In this document: positions 35,110 to 45,071 of the stretch, piece after piece
How positions within the stretch are numbered: position 1 is the stretch's first letter
How the letters are laid out: every line of letters begins with the position of its first letter
Source: an uncultured Bacillota bacterium
Lineage (GTDB): Bacteria > Bacillota_I > Bacilli_A > RFN20 > CAG-826
NCBI GenBank assembly: GCA_949289845.1
Contig: CASEPN010000001.1
Location: 182,887 to 246,886, forward strand
Length of the DNA: 64,000 nt
Direction: 5' to 3'
Program-made: the position numbers and the translations under genes
The notes under the pieces: generated by a model
Database searches by the model: none
What the model was told of the DNA's origin: nothing
Seen by the model: only the letters and a program-made list of their open reading frames with translations

Positions 35110-37779
35110 CTAGAGGTATTCCGTATACGTCTCGTCCTGGACGAAGGGGATGTAGACGGTAGGCGTCCCGTCCTCCGCATCGACCGTCCCGATCACCGCG
35201 CCGAAGTCCATCCCGTAGCTCGCCTCGTCCGCGATCCCGTAGGAGAGGCAGACCCCGATCTCCCCGTCCGCGGGGTCGTACTCGAAGGCGAGGCGGTACT
35301 CGTCCGCGGCGATCCCCGTGTCCGTGACGTTCGTCTCGTACACGCTCGCGCGGATTCCGCCGTCCACGTATTCGTAATAGAACCAGTAGACGTCCTCATG
35401 GGTTTCCTCGGGGTTTTCCTCGTCCGCGGACTCGATATAGGTGTCGACGATGTAGCCCTTGAGGGGATTCTCGTAGCTATCGTCCCCGCCCTCGTAGGGC
35501 TCGTCCGTGAAGACGATGTGGGTGTCCGGGTAGCCCACCGGGTCCATCGTGACCGTCCAGGAGGTGCCGACGGGGGTCATGTCCTGGGGGAGGATGGTGA
35601 TGGTGAAGACCACCGCGTTCCCCTCGCCCGCGGGGGGATCGTACCACTCGCTCGTGCAGGCGACCCGGACCTCGGTGGGCTTCTCGACGGCGCCGGCCTT
35701 GAGGGTCAATCTCCCGCCTTCGGTGGAGACGACCTCGAGAAGCGAGGGATTCTCGCTTTCGGCCTCGAAGACGCAGGGCGCGTTGTCCGGGACCTGGTTC
35801 ACGAGGTAGCTCTCGGTGGTGTTCTCGTAGATCCTCGCCTTGTCGATGTCCTGGACCATGTCGCTTGCCGTCCAGTCGAGGGCCAGGGCGTGGAACTTGG
35901 TCGTCGCCCAGACGCGGATCGGCAGGGCGTAGGTCGCCCCGGGATCCTTCGTGGCGCGCCCGATGGTGACCTCGACGCCCGTTTCGTCGGTGAGGCCAAG
36001 GGCGGTCATCTCGGTGTAGTCGTCGGTGTCGCTCTTGCCGATCTTGCTTTCGTCCTCCGAGGCGATGGGGCCGTACTGCCAGAGGTCGAGGGCGGTCCTC
36101 GGGAGGTAGCCTGCCTCGACGTTCTCGATCTCCTCTTCCTCGAAGTAGGAGGCGAGGCGGACCTTGTCGCCGTAGTGGACGGCGGAAGTCTCCCCGTCGT
36201 CCGCGACGCCGGAGTCAGGGTTATAGAAGCGGATCTCCTCGAATTCCTCGATGAAATAGGGGGAGAGGTCGAAGGGCGCCTCCCCTTCGAGGGGGTCGCC
36301 GTACCGCCATTCTCCTTCCATTCTCTTCCCGACCTTCCCGGACTGCCCCGCGAGAGGAGCGTGGCCCACGAAGTCCCACTCCGTCTCGGAGTAGATGGTC
36401 TCGAGGTAGTCGAGGCTCTTGATCGCGCCTCCCTCCGTGAAGCCGATCTCCATGTGGAAGACGTGGCCCTCGTGCATCTCCTGGGTGTAGGTACCGCCCT
36501 CGGAGCTATATTCGACGTAGGTGTCGACGGTGGTGAGGAAGCCCTCCTCCTGGGGCTCGCTTTCGATCCGGACGCTGTAGGAGCTCGTTTCCTCCATCTG
36601 GAAGCCGCTCCGGTAGGCGTCCATGATCTCGCCTTCCAGGAGCTTCATCGCGTAGGGGAAGGTCTCGAGGGACTTCCTCGCGAGGCGATGCGAGATCTCG
36701 AAGGTCTCGAGGTCTTCCGATTCCTCGAGGGAATCCTCGACGACGTCATAGGTCGCCGAGTAGGCGTTCTCCCTTTCCCTCGTGAGGTCGTTATTCCCGA
36801 GGGCGTGCGTGTACTCGTCGACCACCGTGAGGGTCCCCGCCTCCTCGTCGAGGCGCTTGTAGACATGGTAGTCCCGCGCCTGGAGGAGGTCCTCCGCGAC
36901 GAAGAGGAAGGAGCCGTCCTCGTAGCGGTTCATCTCGAGCTCCTGGGCGAGCCCTTCCCCGGGGATCGTCAGGGAGAGGGTCATCCCCTGGACGTCCGCG
37001 GGATGGATCGCCGTCTCCGAGCGGATCGAGAGGCCTGTGTTGAAGAGAGAGCTGAGGGAAGCCTCGCTATTGGGGAGCTGGTCCACCTTCACCCTCTGCA
37101 CGTAGCAGGGGAACAAGGGTGAGCTCGGGTCGTAGAAGAAGTGGTAGGTCGACCCGGAGGCAATGTTCAGGTTCTCTTCCGTCCCGAAGTTGAAGGAGAC
37201 ATCGGCGAAGCTCCTGCTCTCGTCCAGCGAATAGGCGGGGATCTTGGTGAGCGAGCCGTCCTCCCCCTCGACGTTATAAGAGAAGTTCGCTCGCGCCTGC
37301 GGGACGTCGACCTTGACGTTCCTCGCCGCGTAGACGCCGTTCTCCTCGAGGGTCAGGATCGCGGCGATGTCCCCGGAAAGGGTCACCGTCCCCTCGACCT
37401 CGACCTGGACGGTCACCCTCACCGAGCGGCCCGGCATCGTGAACGAGAAGGTCTTGTTCCCGTCCGTCGAGACGAGATCCTCGTCGTTCGCCTTCGCGCC
37501 CGTGACCCGGTAGCCCGGCTCCGTGGAGAGGATCGTGAGGGTGACGGCCTCCCCTTCCTTGGCCTCGCTCTTGTCGAGCTCCGCCTCGACGCCCGCGGGG
37601 AGGGTTAGGGTGACGATGTAGGTCTTCTCTTCCTCCTGATGGGAGGAGGATCCCGTGGAGAGGGACTGGGACTCTCCCTGGCTCTGGGCCTGGGAGGATG
37701 AGGATGAAACTACGTCCGTCCCGCCGCAGGCGGCAAGGACGAGTGAGAGGGCAGGGAGGATGAGAAGGCTCTTCTTCAT
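35110..37779 (-). CDS. Large surface lipoprotein with InlB-like repeat
   Basis: 889 residues. Signal peptide ends VLAACGG (Cys18), then a Ser/Gln-rich linker. Residues ~52-130 form an InlB B-repeat-like module (YIVTLTLPAGVEAEL ... VTLTILSTEPGYRVTGAKAN ... FSFTMPGRSVRVTVQ). The remaining ~750 residues are acidic and beta-rich without catalytic motifs recognised. Ribosome binding site AAAGGAAAG precedes the ATG. Second gene of an operon with the 266-residue lipoprotein, 15 bases apart. A surface adhesion or nutrient-binding role is a guess. Confidence 0.75.
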   Translation of the reverse strand: MKKSLLILPALSLVLAACGGTDVVSSSSSQAQSQGESQSLSTGSSSHQEEEKTYIVTLTLPAGVEAELDKSEAKEGEAVTLTILSTEPGYRVTGAKANDEDLVSTDGNKTFSFTMPGRSVRVTVQVEVEGTVTLSGDIAAILTLEENGVYAARNVKVDVPQARANFSYNVEGEDGSLTKIPAYSLDESRSFADVSFNFGTEENLNIASGSTYHFFYDPSSPLFPCYVQRVKVDQLPNSEASLSSLFNTGLSIRSETAIHPADVQGMTLSLTIPGEGLAQELEMNRYEDGSFLFVAEDLLQARDYHVYKRLDEEAGTLTVVDEYTHALGNNDLTRERENAYSATYDVVEDSLEESEDLETFEISHRLARKSLETFPYAMKLLEGEIMDAYRSGFQMEETSSYSVRIESEPQEEGFLTTVDTYVEYSSEGGTYTQEMHEGHVFHMEIGFTEGGAIKSLDYLETIYSETEWDFVGHAPLAGQSGKVGKRMEGEWRYGDPLEGEAPFDLSPYFIEEFEEIRFYNPDSGVADDGETSAVHYGDKVRLASYFEEEEIENVEAGYLPRTALDLWQYGPIASEDESKIGKSDTDDYTEMTALGLTDETGVEVTIGRATKDPGATYALPIRVWATTKFHALALDWTASDMVQDIDKARIYENTTESYLVNQVPDNAPCVFEAESENPSLLEVVSTEGGRLTLKAGAVEKPTEVRVACTSEWYDPPAGEGNAVVFTITILPQDMTPVGTSWTVTMDPVGYPDTHIVFTDEPYEGGDDSYENPLKGYIVDTYIESADEENPEETHEDVYWFYYEYVDGGIRASVYETNVTDTGIAADEYRLAFEYDPADGEIGVCLSYGIADEASYGMDFGAVIGTVDAEDGTPTVYIPFVQDETYTEYL

Positions 37780-37794
37780 AAGGTCTTTCCTTTC

Positions 37795-38595
37795 TTATTC
37801 CATGCTCGGCAGGAGGAAGCAGAGGATCGTCTCCTCGCCCCCCGCCACGTACCAGAGGTTGATGAAGTCGCCGCTCCTTGAGATGGAGAAGGAGCTGAGG
37901 GTCGTCCTCGCCGTCTCGGAGGGCTCGTAGGAAATGGAGTAGAAGTGCGTCTTCGTCGCGCTTTCGTAGTAGGCGTACTCGTAGGTGAAGTCGTAGCGCT
38001 GCCCCGCCCCCATCTCGTCGGACATGAGGAGGAGGCCCCGCTTCTCCTCCGGGTCGACGAAGGTCATCTCGTAGGTCCCGTAGGGGTAGCCCGGGGGCTC
38101 GTTCCACTGGGTCACGGAGAAGAGGTAGTCGTCCATCTCCTCGAGGGGAATCTCCTTCCTGATCTTCACGACCTTCTGGCAGTAGGAGAACCCGTCGTCC
38201 CCGTAGATGGTGAGGAGGACGTTCCCCGCGCCTTTCGCGCGGAGGAGGAAGGTGAAGTCTCCCGCAGGGTCGACGATGGCCTCCAGGAGCGAGGGGTCGC
38301 TCGTCTCCACGACGAGGGAGGACACCCTCTTGTCGTCCGGGGCGAAGGAGCACTCGTACTCGTCCCCGACCGTCATCGCGTAGCCCATCTCGAGCTGGAG
38401 GAGGTAGCCGCCATAGGCGCCTTCGCAGTATTCCTCCGCCTCGATCGGGGGATAGCTCTCCTCCCAGACGGGGAGCTTCGTCTCCGAAGAGGAGGAACTA
38501 TCCTCGACGGAGGGGGAGGAGCTCCCTTCGGGAGGGGTCCCCGAGCAGGAGGGCAGCAGGAGGAGAAGCGGCAGGGCGAAGGCGGTCTTTCGCAT
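37795..38595 (-). CDS. Lipoprotein of unknown function
   Basis: 266 residues with lipobox LLPSC (Cys17) and a Ser-rich linker to about residue 40. The body is beta-rich, with an Ig-like segment (VSSLVVETSDPSLLEAIV ... NVLLTIYGDDGFSY). First gene of the operon, driven by the promoter at 38632-38659. No family recognised. Confidence 0.7.
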   Translation of the reverse strand: MRKTAFALPLLLLLPSCSGTPPEGSSSPSVEDSSSSSETKLPVWEESYPPIEAEEYCEGAYGGYLLQLEMGYAMTVGDEYECSFAPDDKRVSSLVVETSDPSLLEAIVDPAGDFTFLLRAKGAGNVLLTIYGDDGFSYCQKVVKIRKEIPLEEMDDYLFSVTQWNEPPGYPYGTYEMTFVDPEEKRGLLLMSDEMGAGQRYDFTYEYAYYESATKTHFYSISYEPSETARTTLSSFSISRSGDFINLWYVAGGEETILCFLLPSME

Positions 38596-38631
38596 GGGGC
38601 ACGTCCTTTCCTATTGAGGCGTCACCACGCT

Positions 38632-38659
38632 TTTATATGCATCCGCGCGATTTTCTCAA
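38632..38659 (-). promoter_or_regulatory. Promoter of the lipoprotein operon
   Basis: On the minus strand TTGAGA (38659-38654), 16 bases, TATAAA (38637-38632), 36 bases before the ATG. Confidence 0.65.
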
Positions 38660-38707
38660 GGAAAAACTTGAGCCAGAAAACTTTCCCTTGCTGCGCTCGA
38701 TTTCCTG

Positions 38708-38735
38708 TTGAAAGTTATCGCGAAGCGGTTACATT
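38708..38735 (+). promoter_or_regulatory. Putative promoter of the exported-protein pair
   Basis: TTGAAA (38708-38713), 16 bases, TACATT (38730-38735), 36 bases before the ATG at 38772. Divergent from the lipoprotein promoter, about 70 bases away. Confidence 0.45.
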
Positions 38736-38771
38736 CGATGCGACGAAAAGGAGAAGGAGAAAGGAGTTCCA

Positions 38772-41183
38772 ATGAAGAAGAGACTGCTGCTTCCCTTGCT
38801 CGCGGCGGGCGCCCTGGTCGGGATCGCCGCCGCGGGGAACGTCCCAGGCCGCACGCTGGCTGGGCCGGGGACAACCCACCACGCCTTGGAGGAGGGAGAG
38901 GAGGCGATCGTCCTCTCGCTCCCGCCCGAGGTCACCGCTGAGGCGCCGGAGGGCGCTACTCCCGGCGAGATCGTCCACGTGGACATCTCCTATGAGGAGG
39001 GGGACATCCTCGTCCACGCCCTCCTCGTGAACGGGAACCCCGCCGCCGAGGACCCGGACGGGGGCTACTACTTCCCGATGCCGGGGGAGGGGGCGACCAT
39101 CACCCTCGCCTACGACTACGTCGGGAAATACGAGGTGAACGACATCTCCGCCGAGGGGATCGCCCTGACCGGCCTTCCCGAGGGGCTCGTCCGCGAAGGG
39201 GACGCCATCACGTTTGCCGTCCACACCCTCCCGGGCACGCCCGTCTCCTTCACGGGGGTCGTGACCATCGAGGATGCGGAAGGGAACGAGGTCCCCTACA
39301 CGAAGAACGGGAACGAGTACTCCTTCGAGATGCCCGATTCCGACGTCACCATCCTCTGCGGGACCGAGACGCGCCTCTTCCGCGTGAACGAGGAGAAGTA
39401 CGCGGCCGACGACACTTCCTACGACCTCATCCTCAACTACGGCGTCCTTGGCGAGGAAGGCTCGGTCGAGGACATCACCTACAAGGGGGCGGCCCTCGCC
39501 GGATCGACGATCCGCGTGACGATGCAGGACGCCACCCGCTACCGCCCCACCGGGATCCAGATCAAGGAATCCGGGGCGACCTACATGCTCGAGGAAGGCT
39601 CCACGACCATCGACATCCCGCTCCCGAACCACGACATGACCCTCGTCCCCCTGGCCGAGCTGAAGTACCTGCCCTTCCAGATCGAGTGCCCCGAAGGCGT
39701 GACCGCGAAGGCGTACACGAAGGACGGGACGGGCGCCTACCAGGAGCTCGCGGCCCTCGAGGCGGTCCCCCAGGACCTCGTCTACCTCAAGGCCGAGAGC
39801 GAGAGCCCCGACGTCAAGGTCACCGGCTGGACCGGCACCTACCTCGCCTCCTGGGGCTCGACGACCACCCTCCCTTCCGTCTCCTTCGAGGACGTGGGGG
39901 ACGGCTACTGGTCCTATGAGATGGACGACGAGGAAGAGATCGTCCTGACCCCGACCACGATCGACCGGATGGACGTCGCCCTCCCGGAGACGGAGGACGT
40001 CGAGATCGCCCTCTACGCGAAGGACGCGGACGGACAGTACGTCGCCCAGTCCGGCTTCTTCCCGGGCGACACGGTCTACGCGAAGGCTACGCTCCTCAAC
40101 GAGGAGGTGCGCCTCGAGTCCCTCGCCCTCCTCTGGAAAGAGGGCTACTACGACGGCGAGATCGAGATGATCCTCAACGAAGAGGGCTACTACGAGGGGA
40201 CGATCGACGCGAGCGCCACGGGCGGCTACGCCATCGAGGCCGAGATCGTCGCCCCCTTCGACGTGACCCTCACGAACAGCCTCAGCCTCACGGGCGCCCT
40301 TTACGGGAAGACGGAAGCGGGCGCCTACGAGGCGAAGTCCTCCTTCTTCCCGGGCGAGACCGTCTACGTGCAGGTCTCCGGCGAGACCGAGGACCTCAAG
40401 GTCCGGGACGTCCTCCTCGGCTGGTACGAGGAGGGCTACTACACCTGGTCCGACCCGGAGCCGGAGGATCTCTCGATGACCCTCAATAACGACGGCTACT
40501 ATGAGGGGACGATCCCGGCGGACGCCCTCGCCCCTGTGAGCGTCACCATCCTTGAGGAGAACCCCACAGCCTACGCCGCCTACCCCTTCGTCGGGAGCTA
40601 CGCGCTTACGGAAGGATATAGCGACAGTAGCAGCTACAACGTCTACGATGGGGCTGCCACTGACGCCGACATCGATATCCCCGCCTCGGGCATCGCCTCT
40701 CTCAACGGGACCGAGGCCATCATCTCCGCCATCGAGGGGAATCCCGAGGATGAGGAAGGCATCATCCACTTCGCGGACGGACAGATCCTCGCCTATGGGC
40801 CGAACGTGATCTTCGGCAGCTGGAGGGATTTCATGACCCTGGCGAAGAATGACGTCTATTTCGGCCTCAAGACGGCCGACGACGGGGCGGAATACACCTG
40901 CTCGCTTCTCAACATCCGCGGCTACACCGGCCTCTTCCAGGGCTACCGGACGGATGCGGAGGGGAACAGGACGGTCATCGCGACGGCCTTCTACCGCTAC
41001 GTATCCTCGAACTCCTACGACCTCCATCTCTCTGGCGTCGAGTGCAAGGACGCCGAGGGGAATACGATCGAACTGCCCAAGTCCGGCAGCGAGAACGCCG
41101 ACATCCACGTCTACGTCGACGGGGCGAAGATCGGCGTCATGAGCGGAACCTCCGGGTCCTATGCGTGGACTCCCGCCGAGTAA
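38772..41183 (+). CDS. Secreted repeat protein sharing a C-terminal domain with its neighbour
   Basis: 803 residues, ATG after AAGGAGTTCC. A Sec signal peptide (MKKRLLLPLLAAGALVGIAAA) has no lipobox Cys, unlike its neighbours. InlB-like motifs occur early (YYFPMPGEGATITLAY, EYSFEMPDSDVTI). Around residues 410-590 two units repeat: LYAKDADGQYVAQSGFFPGD and LYGKTEAGAYEAKSSFFPGE, each followed by an EGYY and a GYYEGTI segment. The C-terminal ~200 residues resemble a middle portion of the next protein (PFVGSY / PFLGRY). No anchor or enzyme motif was found. Operon with 41202-43640. Confidence 0.7.
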   Translation: MKKRLLLPLLAAGALVGIAAAGNVPGRTLAGPGTTHHALEEGEEAIVLSLPPEVTAEAPEGATPGEIVHVDISYEEGDILVHALLVNGNPAAEDPDGGYYFPMPGEGATITLAYDYVGKYEVNDISAEGIALTGLPEGLVREGDAITFAVHTLPGTPVSFTGVVTIEDAEGNEVPYTKNGNEYSFEMPDSDVTILCGTETRLFRVNEEKYAADDTSYDLILNYGVLGEEGSVEDITYKGAALAGSTIRVTMQDATRYRPTGIQIKESGATYMLEEGSTTIDIPLPNHDMTLVPLAELKYLPFQIECPEGVTAKAYTKDGTGAYQELAALEAVPQDLVYLKAESESPDVKVTGWTGTYLASWGSTTTLPSVSFEDVGDGYWSYEMDDEEEIVLTPTTIDRMDVALPETEDVEIALYAKDADGQYVAQSGFFPGDTVYAKATLLNEEVRLESLALLWKEGYYDGEIEMILNEEGYYEGTIDASATGGYAIEAEIVAPFDVTLTNSLSLTGALYGKTEAGAYEAKSSFFPGETVYVQVSGETEDLKVRDVLLGWYEEGYYTWSDPEPEDLSMTLNNDGYYEGTIPADALAPVSVTILEENPTAYAAYPFVGSYALTEGYSDSSSYNVYDGAATDADIDIPASGIASLNGTEAIISAIEGNPEDEEGIIHFADGQILAYGPNVIFGSWRDFMTLAKNDVYFGLKTADDGAEYTCSLLNIRGYTGLFQGYRTDAEGNRTVIATAFYRYVSSNSYDLHLSGVECKDAEGNTIELPKSGSENADIHVYVDGAKIGVMSGTSGSYAWTPAE

Positions 41184-41201
41184 GGAAAGGAATCGCCAAC
41201 C

Positions 41202-43640
41202 ATGAAACTCAAGAAAACATACGCCCTCATCCTTGCCGCCGCGGCCCTAGTCCTCGCCGGATGCGGGGACGGCGACGTGACATCCGCCGCCTCTTCCTCG
41301 AAGGACGAGGAGTCCTCCTCGATCAGCGAGGGGACCTCCTCCTCCGACAAGGGGAGCGAGTCCCACTCGGAGAGCCAGAGCTCCTCCAGTTCGTCTAGTT
41401 TGAGCAGTTCCTCCAGCAGTTCCGCGAGCGAGCCTTCCAGCACGACCTCGAGCAGCGAGCCCGTCGTTACCTACCCGATCGCCGTGGACGCCCCGGACGG
41501 GGTGACCGTCACGGTGGACGAGAAGGCCGAGGAAGGGGCGCTCGTCAAGGTCGTCGTGGACGCGGGGGATCTCATCCTCGATTCCGTGACCGCGAACGGC
41601 CACGCCTGCGGGCTCCTCGAGGAAGGAACCTACTACTTCCAGATGCCCGCGGAAGCGGTGACGATCGTCGTGACCGCCCATGAGGCGGACGTCCCCGGGA
41701 CCCTCTACGACCTCACCGTCTCCGGATCGATCGCCCTCCAGGGGGCGAAGGGCTCCTACGAGGAAGGGGAGGAAGTCTCCTTCTCCGTCCTCGTCGACCC
41801 GGGCATGGTCCTGAACGGGGACGTGAAGATCACCAGCGACAGCTACTTCAATCCCACCCCGGTGGAGTACGAAACCTCCCTCGGGGAGGACGGGAACACC
41901 GTCTACACCTTCCAGATGCCCGCCTTCGACGTCCTCGTCACGGGCGAGACCACCTACGGGCTCTACGAGCTCCTCTGGGACGATCCGAACATCTCGGGCG
42001 TTTACGCGAAGGCCCCGGGGGCGGAGTACGCCTCCTCGGTGAATTACGAGGTCGTCGCCTATAAGTCTGAGGTCGAGGTCCGCCTCAAGGACACCGACAC
42101 CCACCTCGCGAAGGGGATCCGCATCGTCGAGACCGGGGAGGAGATCCTCGCCGCCGAGGGCGAGATGAGCGTCACCTTCTCGATGCCCCACAGGAACATC
42201 ACCGTCGAGTCCGTCGTCGATCCCTACTACCGCACGATCGTCGGGGAAGCCTCCGCGCACCTGACCCCGGACACCTACCGCCTCCTTGAGGACGGGACCT
42301 ACGTCCTCGACGACGAGTTCCTCGCCGGGGAGACCGCCTACGTCAAAATCAGCGGCGTGACCGCCGACTACCAGGTCCTGAGCCTCGTCGCCGGCTACGA
42401 GGGCACCTACGGCGAGGATACGGAAGACCTCCTCGCCAAGGGCGCGAACGAGGACGGCTACTACGCCTACGAGATCACCAACGAGAGCGACGCCTACTTC
42501 GTCCGCGTCGGGGAGAAGGACATGACGGCCTACGTCGGCGCGCCCTTCCTCGGGCGCTACCTGGGGGTCGAGATCTACGACGCCTACAACCCGGATTACG
42601 ATGCCTGGGACTGGGACGGCGTCGACGGGGACTACGCGATGACGATCGACGGCTCTGGCATCTTCAGCCACAGGAGCTACGACGCGAGGATCCTCTCCTA
42701 CGACGAGACGTCGGGCAACATCGCCCTTGAGGTCGACGGAGAGAGCGGGGCCGCCCTCTACGGCGAGAACATCTTCTTCTCCAGCTACCGGCTGACCTCC
42801 ATCGTCAGTACTGACAACCTCTTCGCCGTCCGCATCCAGGATGGGGACGATCCCTCGATCTACACGGTGGAGTGGAACCACTTCGGCACCACCCAGGTCA
42901 TCCAGGTGAAGCGGAGCGGCGAGGTCTACGCCACCGCCTACGCCGACCTGGCCGCCCACACGGTCCACTTCGGGGTCGACTTCGTCCTCAACGAGGGCGC
43001 GACCTCGATCCTCGACACGAGCGAGACTGGCGGCTACAAGATTGAGAAGGAAGGGGAGACCCTCCTCGAGGTTGGCACCAAGGACGGGGAGTTCGTCCTC
43101 CTCGACGGCTACCAGGGGACCTACGTCCTCGAGGGCGGGACCGACATCCTCATCCTCGACGGGACGGGGAAGGCCACTTACCTTGGGGAAGAGGGCCTGA
43201 CCTACCAGATCGTCGACGAGACCCACGTCACCCTCAAGAAGGGCGGCGAGACCTGGGACATCGAGCTCGGGGAGGGGACCTACGAGGTCCTCGCCCACCA
43301 TGAGGCCGCGAACGAGCTGGTCGGCTACACCTACGTCGGCGAACTTGATAATGACGGGGACGTCTACTCCATCAAGATCGAGTTCGTGGGCGAGAGCAAG
43401 TGCTACTTCACCCTCGGCTACGGGTCCTACCTGACCTACATCGGCGGTGACGCGGCCCGGGAGAATCTTGAGAACCAGACCTACGTCATCGACGAGGAGG
43501 CCGGAACCGTCACTGTCACGACATGGGGCTACGGGACCGAGTACAACCTCGTCCTGACGATCGGCGAGGGCACCCTAACTTTCCAGGAGGATATCAGCAA
43601 CATCTATCCCACCGCCGACGTGGTCCTGACCCGCCAGTAG
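41202..43640 (+). CDS. Surface lipoprotein with very long Ser linker and InlB-like repeats
   Basis: 812 residues. Lipobox LVLAGC (Cys21) is followed by about 65 residues dominated by Ser, an extended linker lifting the protein off the membrane. At least three repeats end in the motif F-x-MP followed by alternating hydrophobic residues (YYFQMPAEAVTIVVT, YTFQMPAFDVLVT, VTFSMPHRNITV). The central domain (APFLGRYLGVEIYDAY onward) matches the C-terminus of the preceding gene product; two further beta-rich domains follow. Eighteen bases after 38772-41183. Function unknown. Confidence 0.75.
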   Translation: MKLKKTYALILAAAALVLAGCGDGDVTSAASSSKDEESSSISEGTSSSDKGSESHSESQSSSSSSSLSSSSSSSASEPSSTTSSSEPVVTYPIAVDAPDGVTVTVDEKAEEGALVKVVVDAGDLILDSVTANGHACGLLEEGTYYFQMPAEAVTIVVTAHEADVPGTLYDLTVSGSIALQGAKGSYEEGEEVSFSVLVDPGMVLNGDVKITSDSYFNPTPVEYETSLGEDGNTVYTFQMPAFDVLVTGETTYGLYELLWDDPNISGVYAKAPGAEYASSVNYEVVAYKSEVEVRLKDTDTHLAKGIRIVETGEEILAAEGEMSVTFSMPHRNITVESVVDPYYRTIVGEASAHLTPDTYRLLEDGTYVLDDEFLAGETAYVKISGVTADYQVLSLVAGYEGTYGEDTEDLLAKGANEDGYYAYEITNESDAYFVRVGEKDMTAYVGAPFLGRYLGVEIYDAYNPDYDAWDWDGVDGDYAMTIDGSGIFSHRSYDARILSYDETSGNIALEVDGESGAALYGENIFFSSYRLTSIVSTDNLFAVRIQDGDDPSIYTVEWNHFGTTQVIQVKRSGEVYATAYADLAAHTVHFGVDFVLNEGATSILDTSETGGYKIEKEGETLLEVGTKDGEFVLLDGYQGTYVLEGGTDILILDGTGKATYLGEEGLTYQIVDETHVTLKKGGETWDIELGEGTYEVLAHHEAANELVGYTYVGELDNDGDVYSIKIEFVGESKCYFTLGYGSYLTYIGGDAARENLENQTYVIDEEAGTVTVTTWGYGTEYNLVLTIGEGTLTFQEDISNIYPTADVVLTRQ

Positions 43641-43657
43641 GACCATCGACATCCCCA

Positions 43658-43692
43658 AGGCGCTCTTCTCTCCGGAGGGGCGCCTTTCTTCT
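43658..43692 (+). terminator. Rho-independent terminator of the exported-protein pair
   Basis: AGGCGC (43658-43663) pairs with GCGCCT (43680-43685), with an inner CTCC/GGAG helix, followed by TTCTTCTT. Confidence 0.8.
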
Positions 43693-43749
43693 TGGTGGTC
43701 GAATATCAAAAAACCAGCGGCGTTTCCGCGCTGGTCGAGCAGGTTTTGC

Positions 43750-44649
43750 CTAGATACCGAGATTTAGGACGAACCGATGGAGGTCCTCCATGTCGATGGA
43801 GGCAAGGAACTTCATCCCGGGGACTTCCTTCCCTTCCTTCAGCCATCCGCGGACCTGCCCGTCGACCGTCCCTTCCTCGATCTCGTGCCGCACCGGGAGG
43901 AAGTCCAGCTTCTCTTCCTTGAGGAGCATGTAGAGGGCGAGCGCGTCGTGAGGGGTGATCGGCCAGTTCGTGCTCTTCTGGAAGCGGCGGACGGCCTCCC
44001 TCCGGAAGTCGGCGAGAGGGTCCGTCCCCGTCCTTTCAAGGATTCTTTCCTCCGCGGGGGAGAGGGTGCTCTTCTCCGTAAGCTCGAGGCCGACCGCGCG
44101 GATGTCGAGCCCGGAGGAGAGGATGACCTTGAACGCCTCGACGTCGCACTCGAGGTTCCACTCGGGACGATGTTCCCGGTATTCCCCTCCCATGAGGAAG
44201 AGGCGGGAGGACTTCAGGATCCCCCCCTTGTCCGCAAGGATGGTACGAGCAACGTTGGTGAGGGGGGCGATCGCAAGGAGGGTCAGGGGGGCCTCCTTCG
44301 CGCGTTTGAGGATTTCTCGGGGGACGAGGAAGGGATCCTTCGCCTCCTCGAGGAACGCCCCGGGATCGGGGGTCCTCTCCTCGAGGTCCCACTGGGAGAA
44401 GGTCTCGTGGGGACGGACGGGGGTGAGTCCCCGGATGGGGGAGGGGGAGCCCGTCAGGACGGGGATATCCTCCCTTCCCGCGGCGCGGAGCATCCTTGAG
44501 GCGAACTCCGCGCGGAGAGGGGTGTTCTTGAACACCGTGGAAATTCCCACGAGGTCAAGGGATGGGTTCCGGAGGATTTCCTCCAGGACGAGGGTGTCGT
44601 CGATGTCGTCCCCGATGTCGGTGTCGAGCCAGATCCTTGTCTTTTCCAT
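43750..44649 (-). CDS. Nucleoside hydrolase (IunH-like)
   Basis: 299 residues from ATG 44649, preceded by GGAGGAACCCCT; upstream ATGs at 44664 and 44703 are less well placed. The Ca2+-binding N-terminal motif is DTDIGDDIDD (9-18), near the family's DTDxGxDD. LTLLAIAPLTNVA and the mid-chain LFLMGG are also typical. It hydrolyses the N-glycosidic bond of a nucleoside in salvage. Stands alone, next to tRNA-Thr. Confidence 0.88.
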   Translation of the reverse strand: MEKTRIWLDTDIGDDIDDTLVLEEILRNPSLDLVGISTVFKNTPLRAEFASRMLRAAGREDIPVLTGSPSPIRGLTPVRPHETFSQWDLEERTPDPGAFLEEAKDPFLVPREILKRAKEAPLTLLAIAPLTNVARTILADKGGILKSSRLFLMGGEYREHRPEWNLECDVEAFKVILSSGLDIRAVGLELTEKSTLSPAEERILERTGTDPLADFRREAVRRFQKSTNWPITPHDALALYMLLKEEKLDFLPVRHEIEEGTVDGQVRGWLKEGKEVPGMKFLASIDMEDLHRFVLNLGI

Positions 44650-44813
44650 AGGGGTTCCTCCCATCTTCGCAATTCTCGCCAAGGCGGGAAGAGAAGGCAA
44701 CATGAGAAGTCCTTTCGAAAGAATATGGATGACGTTCTTCCCTCAAGGAGACGCCACATCATGGTTGTTTGGACCTAATGTCACATGAACTTGGAAAGGA
44801 GCGACTTTCTCCC

Positions 44814-44842
44814 TTGCATGGCGGGAGCGCTTCTACTAACAT
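44814..44842 (+). promoter_or_regulatory. Putative promoter of tRNA-Thr
   Basis: TTGCAT (44814-44819), 17 bases, TAACAT (44837-44842), 21 bases before the tRNA. Confidence 0.5.
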
Positions 44843-44863
44843 ACGCACGCTGCCAAGCAGCAT

Positions 44864-44937
44864 GCCCCGCTAGTTAAATGGCATAACAGATCCATGGTAA
44901 GGATCAATCCGTAGTTCGATTCTGCGGCGGGGCACCA
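44864..44937 (+). tRNA. tRNA-Thr (GGT)
   Basis: 74 nt with encoded CCA. GCCCCGC pairs with GCGGGGC; anticodon stem GATCC/GGATC with loop ATGGTAA; T stem CGTAG/CTGCG. It borders the accessory island to its right, a classical integration position. Confidence 0.97.
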
Positions 44938-44970
44938 TAGCGAAAGCCGATGTCTGGCATATCCTTGGCA

Positions 44971-45022
44971 GAGGCCGGGGGCCAGGCATTTTTGTTTCCG
45001 ATTGGTCCTGGCCTCTTTATTT
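44971..45022 (+). terminator. Possible terminator after tRNA-Thr
   Basis: GGCCAGG (44980-44986) pairs with CCTGGCC (45007-45013) across a 20-base loop, followed by TCTTTATTT. The long loop weakens the call. Confidence 0.4.
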
Positions 45023-45071
45023 CTGGGCGAGGGGGAGGCATCCATGTTCCGGAGGGGTTCCGATGGACGGA

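Noticed and set aside
41247-43301. 684-codon ORF opposite the lipoprotein
   Set aside because: Antisense frame rich in V, D, G and L from biased codons; the sense strand has a signal peptide and repeats.
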